This document shows, piece by piece, positions 32,532-41,424 of a stretch of 64,000 nucleotides of DNA. The position numbers and the translations under genes are program-made. Source of the DNA: Cryptosporangium sp044454545 (GTDB lineage Bacteria > Actinomycetota > Actinomycetes > Mycobacteriales > Cryptosporangiaceae); the NCBI RefSeq assembly GCF_044454545.1, contig NZ_JBITDV010000006.1, forward strand, positions 62,001-126,000, read 5' to 3'. A model generated the notes under the pieces. That model ran no database searches, had not been told where the DNA came from, and saw only the letters and a program-made list of their open reading frames with translations. Each line of letters starts with the position of its first letter. The first letter of the stretch is position 1.

Positions 32532-33695
32532 GTGGAACAAAGGCGGGCAACCAACCGGGCGCTGCGCACGCAGAACCGGGCGGCTCTGCTCACGGCGCTC
32601 TTCCTCGACGGTCCGCTGAGCCGGCAGGATCTCGCCGAGCGCTGCTGGTTGAGCCAGGCCGCGGTCAGCAACGTCGTCGCCGATCTGATGGACGACGGCC
32701 TGGTCACCGAGGCCGGTGCGGTGGAGTCCGACGGCGGGCGGCCACGGATCCTGCTGCGCGTCGCGCCCCGCTACGCGACCGTGGCCGGTGTGGACGTGGG
32801 GGAGACACGGGTGCGGGTCGAGCTGTTCGACCTGGCGATGACGCCGCTGGCCAAGGCCGACTACCCGACCGACACGCTCGACCCGGACGTCGTGGTGCGG
32901 CACATCCTGACCGGTCTGGCCGCGGTCACCGACGGGTTCACCGACGTCCTCGGCGTCGGCATCGGCGTGTCCGGGCTGGTCGAGCAGCGGCCGGAGGCCG
33001 TCGTGCACGCGCAGACGCTGGGCTGGGACGGCGTCCCGCTGGAGCGGATGCTGCGAACGGGCACGGACCTGCCGCTGCACCTGGACAACGGAGCGAAGAC
33101 CTGGGCGCAGGCCGAGCATTGGTTCGGGGCCGGCAAAGGGGTCCGGCACGCGGCGTTCGCCCTGGTCGGGTCCGGCGTCGGGGCGGCGATCATCGCCGAC
33201 GGGCAGACCTATCGCGGGTCGTCGAGCAGCGCGGGCGAGTGGGGCCACACCACGCTCGTCTACAACGGGCGGTCGTGCCGGTGCGGGGCACGCGGATGCC
33301 TGGAGGCCTACATCGGCGCCGAGGCGGTGATCGAGCGGGCCCGCGAGGCCGGCATCCGGGTCTCGGGCCCGGACGAGGAGTCGCAGGTCGCCGCGGTGCT
33401 CGCCGACCCCGCGGCCGGGGAGGTGCTGGCCGAGACCGCGGCCTACCTGGGCGCGGGCGTCGCGAACCTGATCAACCTGTTCAACCCCGAGCGGGTCGTG
33501 ATCGGGGGCTGGGCCGGCATCGCGCTGGGCGGGCTGCTCCCGGAGATCCGGGACGCCGCCGCCGCGCAGGCGATGCGCCGCCCGTTCGCCCAGACGTCGA
33601 TCGAGCTGTGCCGGCTGGGCACCGACGCGGTCGCGCTGGGCGCCGCGACGCTGCCGGTCGCGCGGCTACTGGCCGCCGGTGGAATCCGCGACTAG
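32532..33695 (+). CDS. ROK-family transcriptional regulator
   Basis: A 387-residue protein. The N-terminal winged helix-turn-helix (about 14-65: LLTALFLDGPLSRQDLAERCWLS) is followed by a ROK domain with the zinc-binding GHTTL...CRCGARGCLEAY segment around residues 238-260. The usual catalytic NDAN region of ROK sugar kinases reads DNGAK here, which argues for a sensor rather than a kinase. It is divergent from the CUT1/GH1 operon and most likely represses it until a beta-glucoside or its product binds. The stop overlaps the convergent amidohydrolase gene by 30 bases. Confidence 0.92.
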   Translation: MEQRRATNRALRTQNRAALLTALFLDGPLSRQDLAERCWLSQAAVSNVVADLMDDGLVTEAGAVESDGGRPRILLRVAPRYATVAGVDVGETRVRVELFDLAMTPLAKADYPTDTLDPDVVVRHILTGLAAVTDGFTDVLGVGIGVSGLVEQRPEAVVHAQTLGWDGVPLERMLRTGTDLPLHLDNGAKTWAQAEHWFGAGKGVRHAAFALVGSGVGAAIIADGQTYRGSSSSAGEWGHTTLVYNGRSCRCGARGCLEAYIGAEAVIERAREAGIRVSGPDEESQVAAVLADPAAGEVLAETAAYLGAGVANLINLFNPERVVIGGWAGIALGGLLPEIRDAAAAQAMRRPFAQTSIELCRLGTDAVALGAATLPVARLLAAGGIRD

Positions 33696-35303
33696 CACTC
33701 CATCCACATAGGTCCGCAGTACCCGGGCCGCACCGATGTCCGAGACCGGGCCCTCGAACGGGTCGCGGTCGAGGACGACCAGATCGGCGCGGTTGCCGAC
33801 CCGCAGCGTGCCGGTGTCGTCGAGGTGGTTCACGTACGCGGAGCCCGCCGTGTACGCGGTCAGCGCGGTGCCGAGATCGAGGCGCTGGGCCGGGAGGAAC
33901 ACCGGGCCGTCCTCGCCGGCGTGCCGCCGGTTGACCGCGACGTGGATGCCCGCGATCGGATCCGCGCTGCTCACCGGCCAGTCGCTGCCCGCCGCGAGCG
34001 TGGCGCCGGCCCGCAGCAGGTCACCGAACGGGTACTGGTGGCCGGCCAGGTCACCGCCGAGGAACGGGATCGTCAGGTCGTCCATCTGCGGCTCGTGCGC
34101 GGCCCAGAGCGGCTGGATGTTCGCGCTCGCGCCCAGCGTCCGGAAGCGGGGGACGTCGGCCGGGTGCACGACCTGCAGGTGGGCCAGGTGCGGCCGGGTG
34201 TCGCGGAACCCGTTCGCGCGGCGGGCGGCCTCCACCGCGTCGAGCGCCTCGCGGACCGCGCGGTCGCCCAGCGCGTGGAAGTGCACCTGGAAGCCCAGCG
34301 CGTCCAGCGAGGTCACGTGCGACCGCAACGCGACCGGGTCGACGAAGCTCAGCCCGCTGTTCGCCGTGGCGCACCCGCAGGCGTAGCGGTACGGCGCGGT
34401 CATCGCCGCGGTGAAGTTCTCCACGACGCCGTCCTGCATGATCTTGACCGTGGCGCAGCGCAGGCGCCCGACGGTGAGCGCGTCGCGCTTCTCCACGAGT
34501 TCCGGGATCTGCTCCGCGCCCCGCTCCCGGTCCCACCAGAGCGCACCGGCCACGGTCGCGGTCAGCAGCCCGTCGCGGGCCGCGGTGGCGTACGCGTCGG
34601 CGACGTCCTGGTAGCCGTTCGTCGCCGCGACCATCGCGTCCTGCCAGGCCGTGATGCCGAGCGAGTGCAGCCTGCGCTGCGCCCGGAGCAGCCCGTCGAG
34701 CCGATCGGCTGCGGTGAGATCCGGGAGCAGCCTCTCGACCAGCGACATCGCGCCCTCCTGGAGCGCGCCGGCCGGTTCGCCTCCGGCGTCCCGGTTGATC
34801 ACGCCGTCGGCCGGGTCGGCGGTGTCGCGGGTGATACCGGCCCGTTCCAGCGCGAGGCCGTTCACCCAGGCGCCGTGGTGGTCGCGATTGACCAGGAACG
34901 CCGGCCGGTCGGGCAGCACCCGGTCGAGGAGATCACGCGTCGGGACGCCGCCCGCGAAGCTCTCCATCGACCAGCCGCTGCCGACGATCCACTCCAGTTC
35001 GGGGTGGGCGTCGGCGTACGCGCGGATCCGGCGCAGGTACTCGTCCACCTCGACGGTGCCGGTCAGGTCGCACTGGCCGAGTTCGATGCCGCCGAAGACC
35101 GCGTGCACGTGGGCGTCCTGGAAGCCGGGCAGCAGCAGACGACCGGCGAGGTCCACCACCTCGGTTTTCGGACCGATCAGGCCGGACGGATCGTGGCCCA
35201 CCGCGACGATCCGGCCGTCGCGTACGGCGAGCGCGGTCGCGCGGGTGCGCGCCGCGTCGACGCGGTGCACCGGCCCGCCGGTGAACACGAGGTCAGCTGT
35301 CAT
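33666..35303 (-). CDS. YtcJ-like amidohydrolase
   Basis: A 545-residue metal-dependent amidohydrolase. The N-terminal beta-sandwich strand is followed by the metal-binding HxH in LPGFQDAHVHAVFGG (around residue 58-72), and the C-terminal half has the HFHALGDRAV strand near residue 340 and GSDWPVSS near 446. YtcJ/NfdA-type enzymes hydrolyse N-substituted formamides or similar amides; the substrate is unknown. The ATG at 35303 is 17 bases from the divergent carbon-nitrogen hydrolase, so both promoters share that gap, which includes the small palindrome TCAC-TATC-GTGA. Confidence 0.9.
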   Translation of the reverse strand: MTADLVFTGGPVHRVDAARTRATALAVRDGRIVAVGHDPSGLIGPKTEVVDLAGRLLLPGFQDAHVHAVFGGIELGQCDLTGTVEVDEYLRRIRAYADAHPELEWIVGSGWSMESFAGGVPTRDLLDRVLPDRPAFLVNRDHHGAWVNGLALERAGITRDTADPADGVINRDAGGEPAGALQEGAMSLVERLLPDLTAADRLDGLLRAQRRLHSLGITAWQDAMVAATNGYQDVADAYATAARDGLLTATVAGALWWDRERGAEQIPELVEKRDALTVGRLRCATVKIMQDGVVENFTAAMTAPYRYACGCATANSGLSFVDPVALRSHVTSLDALGFQVHFHALGDRAVREALDAVEAARRANGFRDTRPHLAHLQVVHPADVPRFRTLGASANIQPLWAAHEPQMDDLTIPFLGGDLAGHQYPFGDLLRAGATLAAGSDWPVSSADPIAGIHVAVNRRHAGEDGPVFLPAQRLDLGTALTAYTAGSAYVNHLDDTGTLRVGNRADLVVLDRDPFEGPVSDIGAARVLRTYVDGVLVADSTGGQ

Positions 35304-35308
35304 CTCAC

Positions 35309-35314
35309 TATCGT
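35309..35314 (+). promoter_or_regulatory. Probable leaderless -10 box of the nitrilase-family gene
   Basis: TATCGT followed by six bases and ATG at 35321. It lies inside the 17-base gap between two divergent genes, so the -35 region must be inside the amidohydrolase coding sequence. Confidence 0.5.
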
Positions 35315-35320
35315 GACGGC

Positions 35321-35992
35321 ATGGACCTCGCCGTTGCCCAGCCTCCGCTGGAGTCGTTCGACGTCGAAGCCAACGTCCGGGCGCACGCGGACGTCGTCCG
35401 GACGGCGGGCGCGCGGGTCGTGGTGTTCCCGGAGATGTCGCTCACCGGCTACGAGTTCACGGCGCCGCCGCTCGTCGTCGACGACCCGCGGCTGTCCGGT
35501 CTGGTGAAGGCCTGCGCCGAGGCCGGGGCGGTGGCGCTCGTGGGTGCGCCGGTCGGGGGGTACCTGGCGATGCTGGCGGTCGACGGGTCGGGCGTCCGGG
35601 TCGTGTACCGCAAGCAGAACCTGGGCCGGGCCGAGCCGTACACGCCCGGCCCGGCACCGGCGGTGCTGACCGTGGACGGGTGGCGGCTGGGGCTGGCGAT
35701 CTGCAAGGACACCGGGATACCCGCGCACGTCGCCGGGACCGTGGCGCTCGGGATCGACGCCTACGTGGCCGGCGTGCTGGAGGACGACGCCGACGTGGCT
35801 CCGCGGCGCGCCCAGCGGATCGCCGCGGAGCACGAGGTGTGGGTGGCGTTCGCGAGTTACGCCGGATCCACCGGCGGCGGTTACGCGCACGCCGCCGGCG
35901 GATCCGGCGTGTGGGCGCCCGGCGGCGCTCCGGTGGCCCGCGCGGGTGCTTCGCCGGGCGAGGTCGTGCGGGTCACGCTGACCCGGCGGTGA
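35321..35992 (+). CDS. Carbon-nitrogen hydrolase (nitrilase superfamily)
   Basis: A 223-residue compact nitrilase-fold protein. The Glu-Lys-Cys catalytic triad is Glu38 (FPEMSLTGYE), Lys98 (YRKQNLG) and Cys128 (LAICKDTG). At 223 residues it is shorter than typical amidases or nitrilases (260-300), so the substrate is hard to guess; amidase activity on small amides is likely. It is divergent from the YtcJ-like amidohydrolase, and joint action on amide compounds is an inference. Its 3' end overlaps the convergent YidC-like gene by 20 bases. Confidence 0.87.
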   Translation: MDLAVAQPPLESFDVEANVRAHADVVRTAGARVVVFPEMSLTGYEFTAPPLVVDDPRLSGLVKACAEAGAVALVGAPVGGYLAMLAVDGSGVRVVYRKQNLGRAEPYTPGPAPAVLTVDGWRLGLAICKDTGIPAHVAGTVALGIDAYVAGVLEDDADVAPRRAQRIAAEHEVWVAFASYAGSTGGGYAHAAGGSGVWAPGGAPVARAGASPGEVVRVTLTRR

Positions 35993-36659
35993 TCCTCCGG
36001 TCGCGCAGAAACGCGTTCTCGCCCGTCGTCCAGAGGGTGCTGGTCAGTAGGTAGAGCGCGCCCGCCAGGGGGACGGTCGCGGCGAACACGACCGAGACGT
36101 AGGGCGTCAGGCTCAGGAGAGCCGGTTGGCCCAGGCGGCGCAGCCGCCGTGCGGCGAGGGTCGCGGTCGCCGCGAACAGCGTCAGAACAACGGCGAAGAC
36201 CAGGCCGTGGACGCTCAGCAGAGCGCCGTCGAGCCAATGGTCGCCGAGGGGGACGCCGGCCAGATGAGCGTCGAGCAGCGCGTTGGGGTGGCCGCCGACG
36301 CTCGGGGCCCGGAAGAGCGAGTAGAGCGTGAGGAAGAACGGGGCCTGGACCAGGAGCGGCAGGAACGTGTGCACGGTCCCGACGCCCTCGGAGCGGTAGA
36401 GCGCGGAGACCTCGGTCGCGGCGGTGAGTGGGTCCTTCGAGTGCTTCCGGCGGAGCTTCTCGACGCGCGGGGCGAGCGCGGCCCGGCGTCGTTCGAGGGA
36501 GATCTGGCGGAACGTGAGGGGGATCAGGGCCAGGCGCACCAGTGCGGTGGCCAGCACGATCGCGGCCGCGGTGGCGGTGCCGCCGAACACCGGGGTGAGC
36601 AGGTCGGTGGCGGCTTGTACGGCCGCGTAGGCGGGGGAGAGGGGGAGGCCGAGTGACAT
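35973..36659 (-). CDS. YidC/Oxa1-family membrane protein insertase, short paralogue
   Basis: A 228-residue membrane protein. It has five hydrophobic segments and the cytosolic coiled region RQISLERRRAALAPRVEKLRRKHSKDP typical of YidC2/Oxa1 proteins; the FLPLLVQAPFFLTLYSLFR segment is the hallmark third helix. The positively charged groove Arg is probably Arg46 (TALVRLALIP). It is shorter than the main YidC and is an accessory copy. GGAGGG lies four bases upstream of the ATG at 36659. A long in-frame extension upstream consists only of repeats. In other actinomycetes a DUF6412-type small membrane protein adjoins this gene; here it is 1 kb away. Confidence 0.88.
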   Translation of the reverse strand: MSLGLPLSPAYAAVQAATDLLTPVFGGTATAAAIVLATALVRLALIPLTFRQISLERRRAALAPRVEKLRRKHSKDPLTAATEVSALYRSEGVGTVHTFLPLLVQAPFFLTLYSLFRAPSVGGHPNALLDAHLAGVPLGDHWLDGALLSVHGLVFAVVLTLFAATATLAARRLRRLGQPALLSLTPYVSVVFAATVPLAGALYLLTSTLWTTGENAFLRDRRITAGSA

Positions 36660-37712
36660 GGGGACCCTCCGGGGCCTTGGTCGGGGTGGGGTGGAGAGCC
36701 GCGTAGCCGTTTGCCGCCGGGCGCGGACCGACCCGCGACCGTCGCGGCGCGCAGCGGGCGCGGTTGGGCGGGATGGGGCTGCGCGGGGTTGGGTTCGCGG
36801 GGTGGGGTTCGCGGGGTGGGGTTGCGCGGGGTGGGGTTGCGCGGGGTTGGGTTGCGCGGGGTTGGGTTCGCGGGGTGGGGTTCGCGGGGTGTGGTCGTGC
36901 GGGGAGCGGTTGCATGGGTGCGGCTGCCCGAGGGCGGGTTTGCGGGCGGGGTTTCGCGGGGTCGGTCGCTCCTGGTCCTGGGCCGGTTTAGGCCGGTTCG
37001 GGCCGTGGATCGGCCTGATCGGGCCGTGGGCCGGCACGCTCGCGGGCGCAGCCGGTGCAGCCCGGCAGACCGGTAGCGCGACCTGCTGGCGGGGCGGTCC
37101 CTGCTGGCGGGGCGGTCCCTGCTGGCGGGGCGGACCTGGTCGGAGCGGCGGACCTGCTCGGTGGGCTGGACCGGTGGATCCGGCTGGGGCCGACTGCGCG
37201 GCCGCCAGGCCGATCAGCGACCCGGCCGACCCGGCCGACCCGGTCGGCGCGGTCGGCGCGGTCGGCGCGGTCGGCGCGGCCGGGACGGCCCGGTCACCGA
37301 GCCCGGCGATCACGGCTGTCCGGTCCTACCGGCGGAGTCCGACCAGGGATCCACACCGACCGACCGGATCGCCCGGACCGACCGGGACCGACGGACGTGG
37401 ACCGCTCGGCCGGACCGTGCTCGGCCGGACCGTGCTCGGCCGGACCGTGCTCGGCCGGACCGTGCTCGCCCGGACCGCGCTCGACCGGACCCGACTGACC
37501 GGACCCGACTGACCGGAGCCGATCTGAACGGATCGTGCGGCCGACGGGTGGTTGGCGGGCTCGGTCGGCGGACCCGGCCGGCGAGCCCGGGCTGGGCTCG
37601 CTGGGTGCGGGGCCAGCGGACGCTAGGCCGGGTCCGGGGCCGGGTCCGGGGACGCCGGGTCCGGGTCCGGGGACGCCGGGTCCGGGGCGGCGGCGGAAGG
37701 CCGGCGAGCGGG
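36660..37712. repeat. Low-complexity tandem-repeat island without a supported gene
   Basis: Three separate arrays fill this gap. CGCGGGGTKGGGTT(G), 14/15 bp, occurs seven times plus a partial copy at 36782-36891. CTGCTGGCGGGGCGGTCC, 18 bp, occurs three times at 37083-37136. CGGCCGGACCGTGCT, 15 bp, occurs six times with decay at 37407-37496. GGTCGGCGC and GGTCCGGG runs are also present (37248-37280 and 37640-37690). The first array has many runs of three or more G on the plus strand. Open frames across it encode only Pro/Arg/Gly repeats and overlap one another, so I call no gene. Confidence 0.8.
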
Positions 37713-37985
37713 CTACGCGGCGGGGGAGGGGGCCCTGGGGCGGGGGCGGCCCTGGGCGTCGGGGTCGCGCAGGCGCGGGGTGCCACCGGACTCGGTCTGG
37801 CGAGCGGTGGCGACCAGGCCGGCCCGGACGGGGGCCGGGAGGCGCAGGCGAAGGCTGCGCAGCGCGAGCGCCCCGACGACAGCGACCGCGACGAACGCGA
37901 GCACCGCGCCACCGGTCCGGGGCTCCACCAGCAGGAGCAACCCGGTGACGCCGGCCAGCACGGCGCACAACCGCGATGCGTTCAC
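37713..37985 (-). CDS. Small DUF6412-like membrane protein
   Basis: A 90-residue protein with two hydrophobic segments (about 5-21 and 25-43), a basic middle part and a polar tail ending in LRDPDAQGRPRPRAPSPAA. This tail, with the DPDAxGRPRPRAP motif, is what I recall for DUF6412 proteins encoded beside YidC-like insertases in actinomycetes. The GTG start at 37985 is supported by TACGCT exactly six bases upstream. Role in insertase function is inferred from the usual association. Confidence 0.7.
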   Translation of the reverse strand: MNASRLCAVLAGVTGLLLLVEPRTGGAVLAFVAVAVVGALALRSLRLRLPAPVRAGLVATARQTESGGTPRLRDPDAQGRPRPRAPSPAA

Positions 37986-37991
37986 GCCCCG

Positions 37992-37997
37992 AGCGTA
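37992..37997 (-). promoter_or_regulatory. Probable leaderless -10 box of the DUF6412-like gene
   Basis: On the minus strand TACGCT is followed by six bases (CGGGGC) and the GTG at 37985. No Shine-Dalgarno site is present. Confidence 0.5.
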
Positions 37998-38009
37998 AAG
38001 CAGTCCTGC

Positions 38010-38029
38010 TACTCTATAACCAAATGGTT
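38010..38029 (+). promoter_or_regulatory. -10 box and overlapping palindrome before the DHFR-like gene
   Basis: TACTCT (38010-38015) is a possible -10 box. The palindrome AACCA-AA-TGGTT (38018-38029) lies directly over the expected transcription start. It resembles operators of small winged-helix repressors, but no such gene is adjacent. Confidence 0.35.
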
Positions 38030-38047
38030 CTAAAAGCAGGAGGTTTC

Positions 38048-38641
38048 GTGGGCGCCGTGATCGTGGATCTGACCGTCTCGCTCGACGGGTTCATCGCCGG
38101 TGCGGACGACGGGCTCGAGTCGCCGCTGGGCCGAGGCGGAGAGCCCCTGTTCGCCTGGATGACGTCCGGACCGCGCGACCCGGACGACCCCCGGCTCTCG
38201 GTCGTCGGACCGAGCCGCCCGATCGTCGACGAGTGGCGCAGCCGGGCAGGTGCGATCCTCAGCGGCCGGCGGACGTTCGACATCGCCCGCGGCTGGGCCG
38301 GCGGCCACCCGATCGACGCCCCGATCTTCGTCCTCACCCACGCCGCGCCGACGTCGGGCGAGTGGTCGCCGCGGGTCCGGTTCGCCACCGACGGCTTCGA
38401 CGCCGCACTCGCGGACGCCCGCGAGGCCGCCGGTGACGGCGTGATCTCGCTGTGCGGCGCCGACCTCGCCCAGCAAGCGCTGCGGGCCGGCGTCCTGGAC
38501 GAGATCCAGGTGAGCGTCGTCCCGCTGCTGCTCGGCTCGGGCGTACGCCTTCTCGACGGCATCGGCCCGATCACGCTGGAGCAGACCCGCGTCATTCCGT
38601 CGGACGGCGTCACCCACCTGAGGTACCGGGTACTCCGCTGA
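38048..38641 (+). CDS. Dihydrofolate reductase/RibD C-terminal-like protein
   Basis: A protein of about 197 residues of the RibD_C/DHFR-like family (VIVDLTVSLDGFIAGADDG at the start, SGRRTFDIARGW in the middle, SVVPLLLGSGVRLLDG near the end). These stand-alone proteins bind NADPH; most have no proven substrate. AGGAGG lies four bases before the GTG at 38048, and a second GTG at 38057 is a possible alternative. A palindrome overlaps the likely promoter, so a repressor probably controls it. It is divergent from the DUF6412-like gene. Confidence 0.88.
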   Translation: MGAVIVDLTVSLDGFIAGADDGLESPLGRGGEPLFAWMTSGPRDPDDPRLSVVGPSRPIVDEWRSRAGAILSGRRTFDIARGWAGGHPIDAPIFVLTHAAPTSGEWSPRVRFATDGFDAALADAREAAGDGVISLCGADLAQQALRAGVLDEIQVSVVPLLLGSGVRLLDGIGPITLEQTRVIPSDGVTHLRYRVLR

Positions 38642-38663
38642 GGGTCGGCCCCGGCCCGCAATA

Positions 38664-38799
38664 GCTCGCGACCCGAAGCGGCTCGCGACCCGGAGTGGCT
38701 CGCGATCCGGAGTGGCTCGCGATCCGGAGTGGCTCGCGACCCGGAGTGGCTCGCGACCCGGAGTGGCTCGCGATCCGGAATCGCTCAGGACCCGGAATA
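38664..38799. repeat. 17-bp tandem repeat, eight copies
   Basis: The unit GCTCGCGAYCCGGAGTG is repeated eight times in register, starting at 38664, 38681, 38698, 38715, 38732, 38749, 38766 and 38783. The first and last two copies are degenerate. A 17-base unit would shift the frame at every copy, so the array cannot be coding. It fills the gap between the DHFR-like and the split-barrel genes. Confidence 0.9.
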
Positions 38800-38829
38800 G
38801 CTCGGGCCGACGGCGGGGTTGGCCGGGGT

Positions 38830-39264
38830 ATGACCTCTGCCACAGGCATCGACCTGCACGCGCTCCTCGCCGAGAGCAAGATCGGCGTGCTCGCCACGAT
38901 CAAGTCCGACGGCCGCCCCCAGCTCTCGCCGGTCACCCCGTTCTACGACCGGGACGCCGGCATCCTCTACGTGTCGATGACCGAAGGCCGGGCGAAGACC
39001 GCGAACCTCCGGCGTGACCCCCGCGGTGCGCTCGAGGTGACCAGCCCGGACGGTTGGGCCTGGGCGACCGCCGAGGGCCCGGTGACGCTCACCGGCCCGG
39101 GCACCGACCCCCACGGTCCCGAGGTCGAGGCCCTGGTCGGCTACTACCGGTCGGCGGCGGGGGAGTACCCCGACTGGGACGAGTACCGCTCGGTCATGGT
39201 GTCCGACCGGCGGGTGCTGATGGCGATGAAGGTCGAGAAGGTCTACGGCGCGAAGATCCGATAA
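38830..39264 (+). CDS. PPOX-class F420/FMN-binding split-barrel protein
   Basis: A 144-residue pyridoxamine-5-phosphate-oxidase-like split barrel. The LLAESKIGVLATIKSDGRPQLSPV start and the ILYVSMTEGRAKTANLRRDPRGAL middle are those of the F420-dependent PPOX group of actinobacteria. It would reduce an unknown substrate with F420H2 or bind FMN. The ATG at 38830 lies right after the minisatellite; the frame upstream of it runs through the repeats and is not coding. Confidence 0.88.
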   Translation: MTSATGIDLHALLAESKIGVLATIKSDGRPQLSPVTPFYDRDAGILYVSMTEGRAKTANLRRDPRGALEVTSPDGWAWATAEGPVTLTGPGTDPHGPEVEALVGYYRSAAGEYPDWDEYRSVMVSDRRVLMAMKVEKVYGAKIR

Positions 39265-39287
39265 ATTAGTATTTGTCAAGTTTGCGG

Positions 39288-39293
39288 TACGGT
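39288..39293 (+). promoter_or_regulatory. Probable leaderless -10 box of the sensor kinase gene
   Basis: TACGGT followed by six bases and the GTG at 39300. The region just upstream is AT-rich compared with the genome, as expected for a promoter. Confidence 0.45.
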
Positions 39294-39299
39294 GTCGGG

Positions 39300-41352
39300 G
39301 TGGCAACACTTCCGATCGCCCGTCCGGATGTCGTCTCGAACGACGACCTGGACGCGGTCGCCCGTGCGGCGGCCGAGACGGTCAACGTTCCGATCGGCCT
39401 GGTGACGCTCGTCGACGGCGAGTGGGCGCGATTCGTCGGGGCGCACGGGCTGGCCGGCCCGCTCACGGCATCCCGGCGGATCCTGGTCGGCGAGTCGTTC
39501 TGCCAGGACGTCGTGCGCAGCGGTCGGCCGGTCGTCGTGCGCGACACCGGCGACGACCCGCGGTCCGAGCCGACCGGGGCGGCACTGCGCGTGGGCGCGT
39601 ACATGGGCGTCCCGGTCGTCGCACCGGGCGGCGGGATCATCGGCGTCGTCTGCGTGGTCGACGAGAAGTCCCACGAGTGGTCGCCGGCCGACGTCGCCGC
39701 GGTCCGCGGCGTGGCTGCCGCGGCCGGGAGCCTTCCCCGGCTGCTGGCCGACCCGGCGTCCGCCCCGGTCGGCAGCGACGCCGAAGGGCCGCACAGCCTG
39801 TTCCTGGAGGCGCTGCTGGACAGCCTGGACACCGCGGTGTTCGCGTGCGACGCGGCCGGTTTCACGATGTTCGGCAACCGTGCGCTGCTGCGGCTGCTCG
39901 ACCTCGAGCGCGACCTCCCGGCGGACGCTTCCCGGATCGCCACCGACGCCCTGCGCGACGCCGACGGTGGGGTGCTCCCGTTCCACCGGCATCCGAGCGC
40001 CCGCGCGCTGGCCGGAGAACCGGTCCGCGACGTCGAACTGCGGTTGCTCCGCGCGGGCCGGACGCCCCGGACGCTGGTCGCGAACGCCGAGCGGATCACG
40101 GTCGCGGGCGCGGTGCTGGGCGCGGTCGTCGCGATGCACGACGTCACCGACCAGCGCCGGGCCCAGCGATTCGGCGAGTGCAACCTGGCGGTCTCCCGGG
40201 CGCTGGTCGAGGCCGACGGGGTCGCCGATGCTGCCAGGCAGGTCGTGGACGCGGTGGCCCGATCGTTGCGGTGGCCGCACGCGGAGCTCTGGCTGGTCGA
40301 CTCGGTGTCCGACGTGCTGCGACCGGCCGCCTCCTGGACGGACGGCGAGTTCGACCGCGAGGGCGTGATGTCGGCCCAGCTCGGAGCCGGGGAAGGGCTG
40401 GCAGGCACGGTCTGGCGCAGCGGGGAACCGGTCTGGGTGCCGGACGTGTCGACCGAGACGCGGTTCGACGTCGCGGGTGCGGCCCGGCGGCAGCTGCACA
40501 CCGCGCTCGCGGTGCCGGTGCGCAGCGCGGAGACCGTGGTCGGCGTACTCGCGCTCTACGCCGACACGCTCGACGAAGACCGGGTGGCGCTGACCGCGCA
40601 CCTGGTCGGGATCGCCGCCCACCTCGGGTACTACCTGGAGCGGCGCCGCTCCGAAGAGCTGGCGCTCGAGCTCGCGCGAACCAAGGACGACTTCGTCGCG
40701 CTGGTCGGGCACGAACTGCGGACGCCGCTGACCTCGATCACCACGTACGCGCAGTTGCTGGCCGACGACCCGGACTGCTGGGAGACCCAGGGCGCCCAGC
40801 TGATCGGCGTCCTGCGGCGCAACACCGACAGCCTGCAGGCGATCATCAACGATCTCCTCGATCTGGCCGGGCTGGAGTCCGGGCACATCACGATCCGGCC
40901 GTCCGGCACCGACCTCGCGGAGCTCACCCGTGAAGCGGTCGAGGCGGTCTGCGCGGCGGCCGAGCGGGCGCTCGGTCACCGTCGAGACCCACCTGCCTCA
41001 GAGCGCTCCGCTGCACGGCGACCCGCAGCGGCTGCGGCAGGTGCTCGACAACGTCCTCTCGAACGCGGTGAAGTACAGCCACGAGGGTGGCACGGTGACG
41101 ATCCGGCTGGCCCAGCAGGCGGGCGTGGCGACGCTCACGGTGGCCGACACCGGCATCGGAATCCCCCCGGAAGAACGCGGCCGGCTGTTCCAGCGGTTCT
41201 TCCGATCGTCGACCGCGCGCGATCAGGGCGTGCCCGGAACCGGGCTCGGCCTGGTCGTGACCAGGGCGATCGTCGAGCGGCACGGCGGGCGCATCAGCGC
41301 GACCCACGACGAGCCCGGCACGACGATGGTGATCCGTCTACCCATCGGATGA
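39300..41352 (+). pseudogene. GAF-PAS-GAF sensor histidine kinase interrupted by a one-base frameshift
   Basis: The first frame (39300 to about 40970, roughly 557 residues) encodes GAF (1-150), PAS (about 165-285), GAF (about 295-450) and a HisKA domain with the phospho-accepting His in LVGHELRTPLTS. The similarity then continues without a gap in another frame from about 40972: SVTVETHLPQSAPLHGDPQRLRQVLDN, the HATPase N box, DTGIGIPPEE and GTGLGL, ending at 41352. One extra base near 40968-40975 (GCGGGCGCTCGG) explains this. Either the gene is inactivated, the base is a sequencing error, or a frameshift is programmed. There is no signal peptide or membrane segment, so it would be a cytosolic sensor. 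Confidence 0.75.
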
Positions 41353-41412
41353 CTTCCGCACGGCGCGCGCTCGACCCCGCACGTATTGCGGGACGGCGTG
41401 AAAGAAGTGAAG

Positions 41413-41418
41413 TAAGTT
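41413..41418 (+). promoter_or_regulatory. Probable leaderless -10 box of the dienelactone hydrolase gene
   Basis: TAAGTT followed by six bases and ATG at 41425, with no Shine-Dalgarno site. Confidence 0.45.
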
Positions 41419-41424
41419 CGCCCG

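Noticed and set aside
36660..37313. N-terminal extension of the YidC-like gene into the repeat island
   Set aside because: The extension is Pro/Ala/Thr repeat sequence, while the ATG at 36659 has a proper Shine-Dalgarno site and begins the normal insertase sequence.
36658..37512. Long plus-strand open frames through the repeat island
   Set aside because: They consist only of Gly/Arg/Trp repeats from the tandem DNA units, overlap one another in all frames and have no family similarity or ribosome-binding site.
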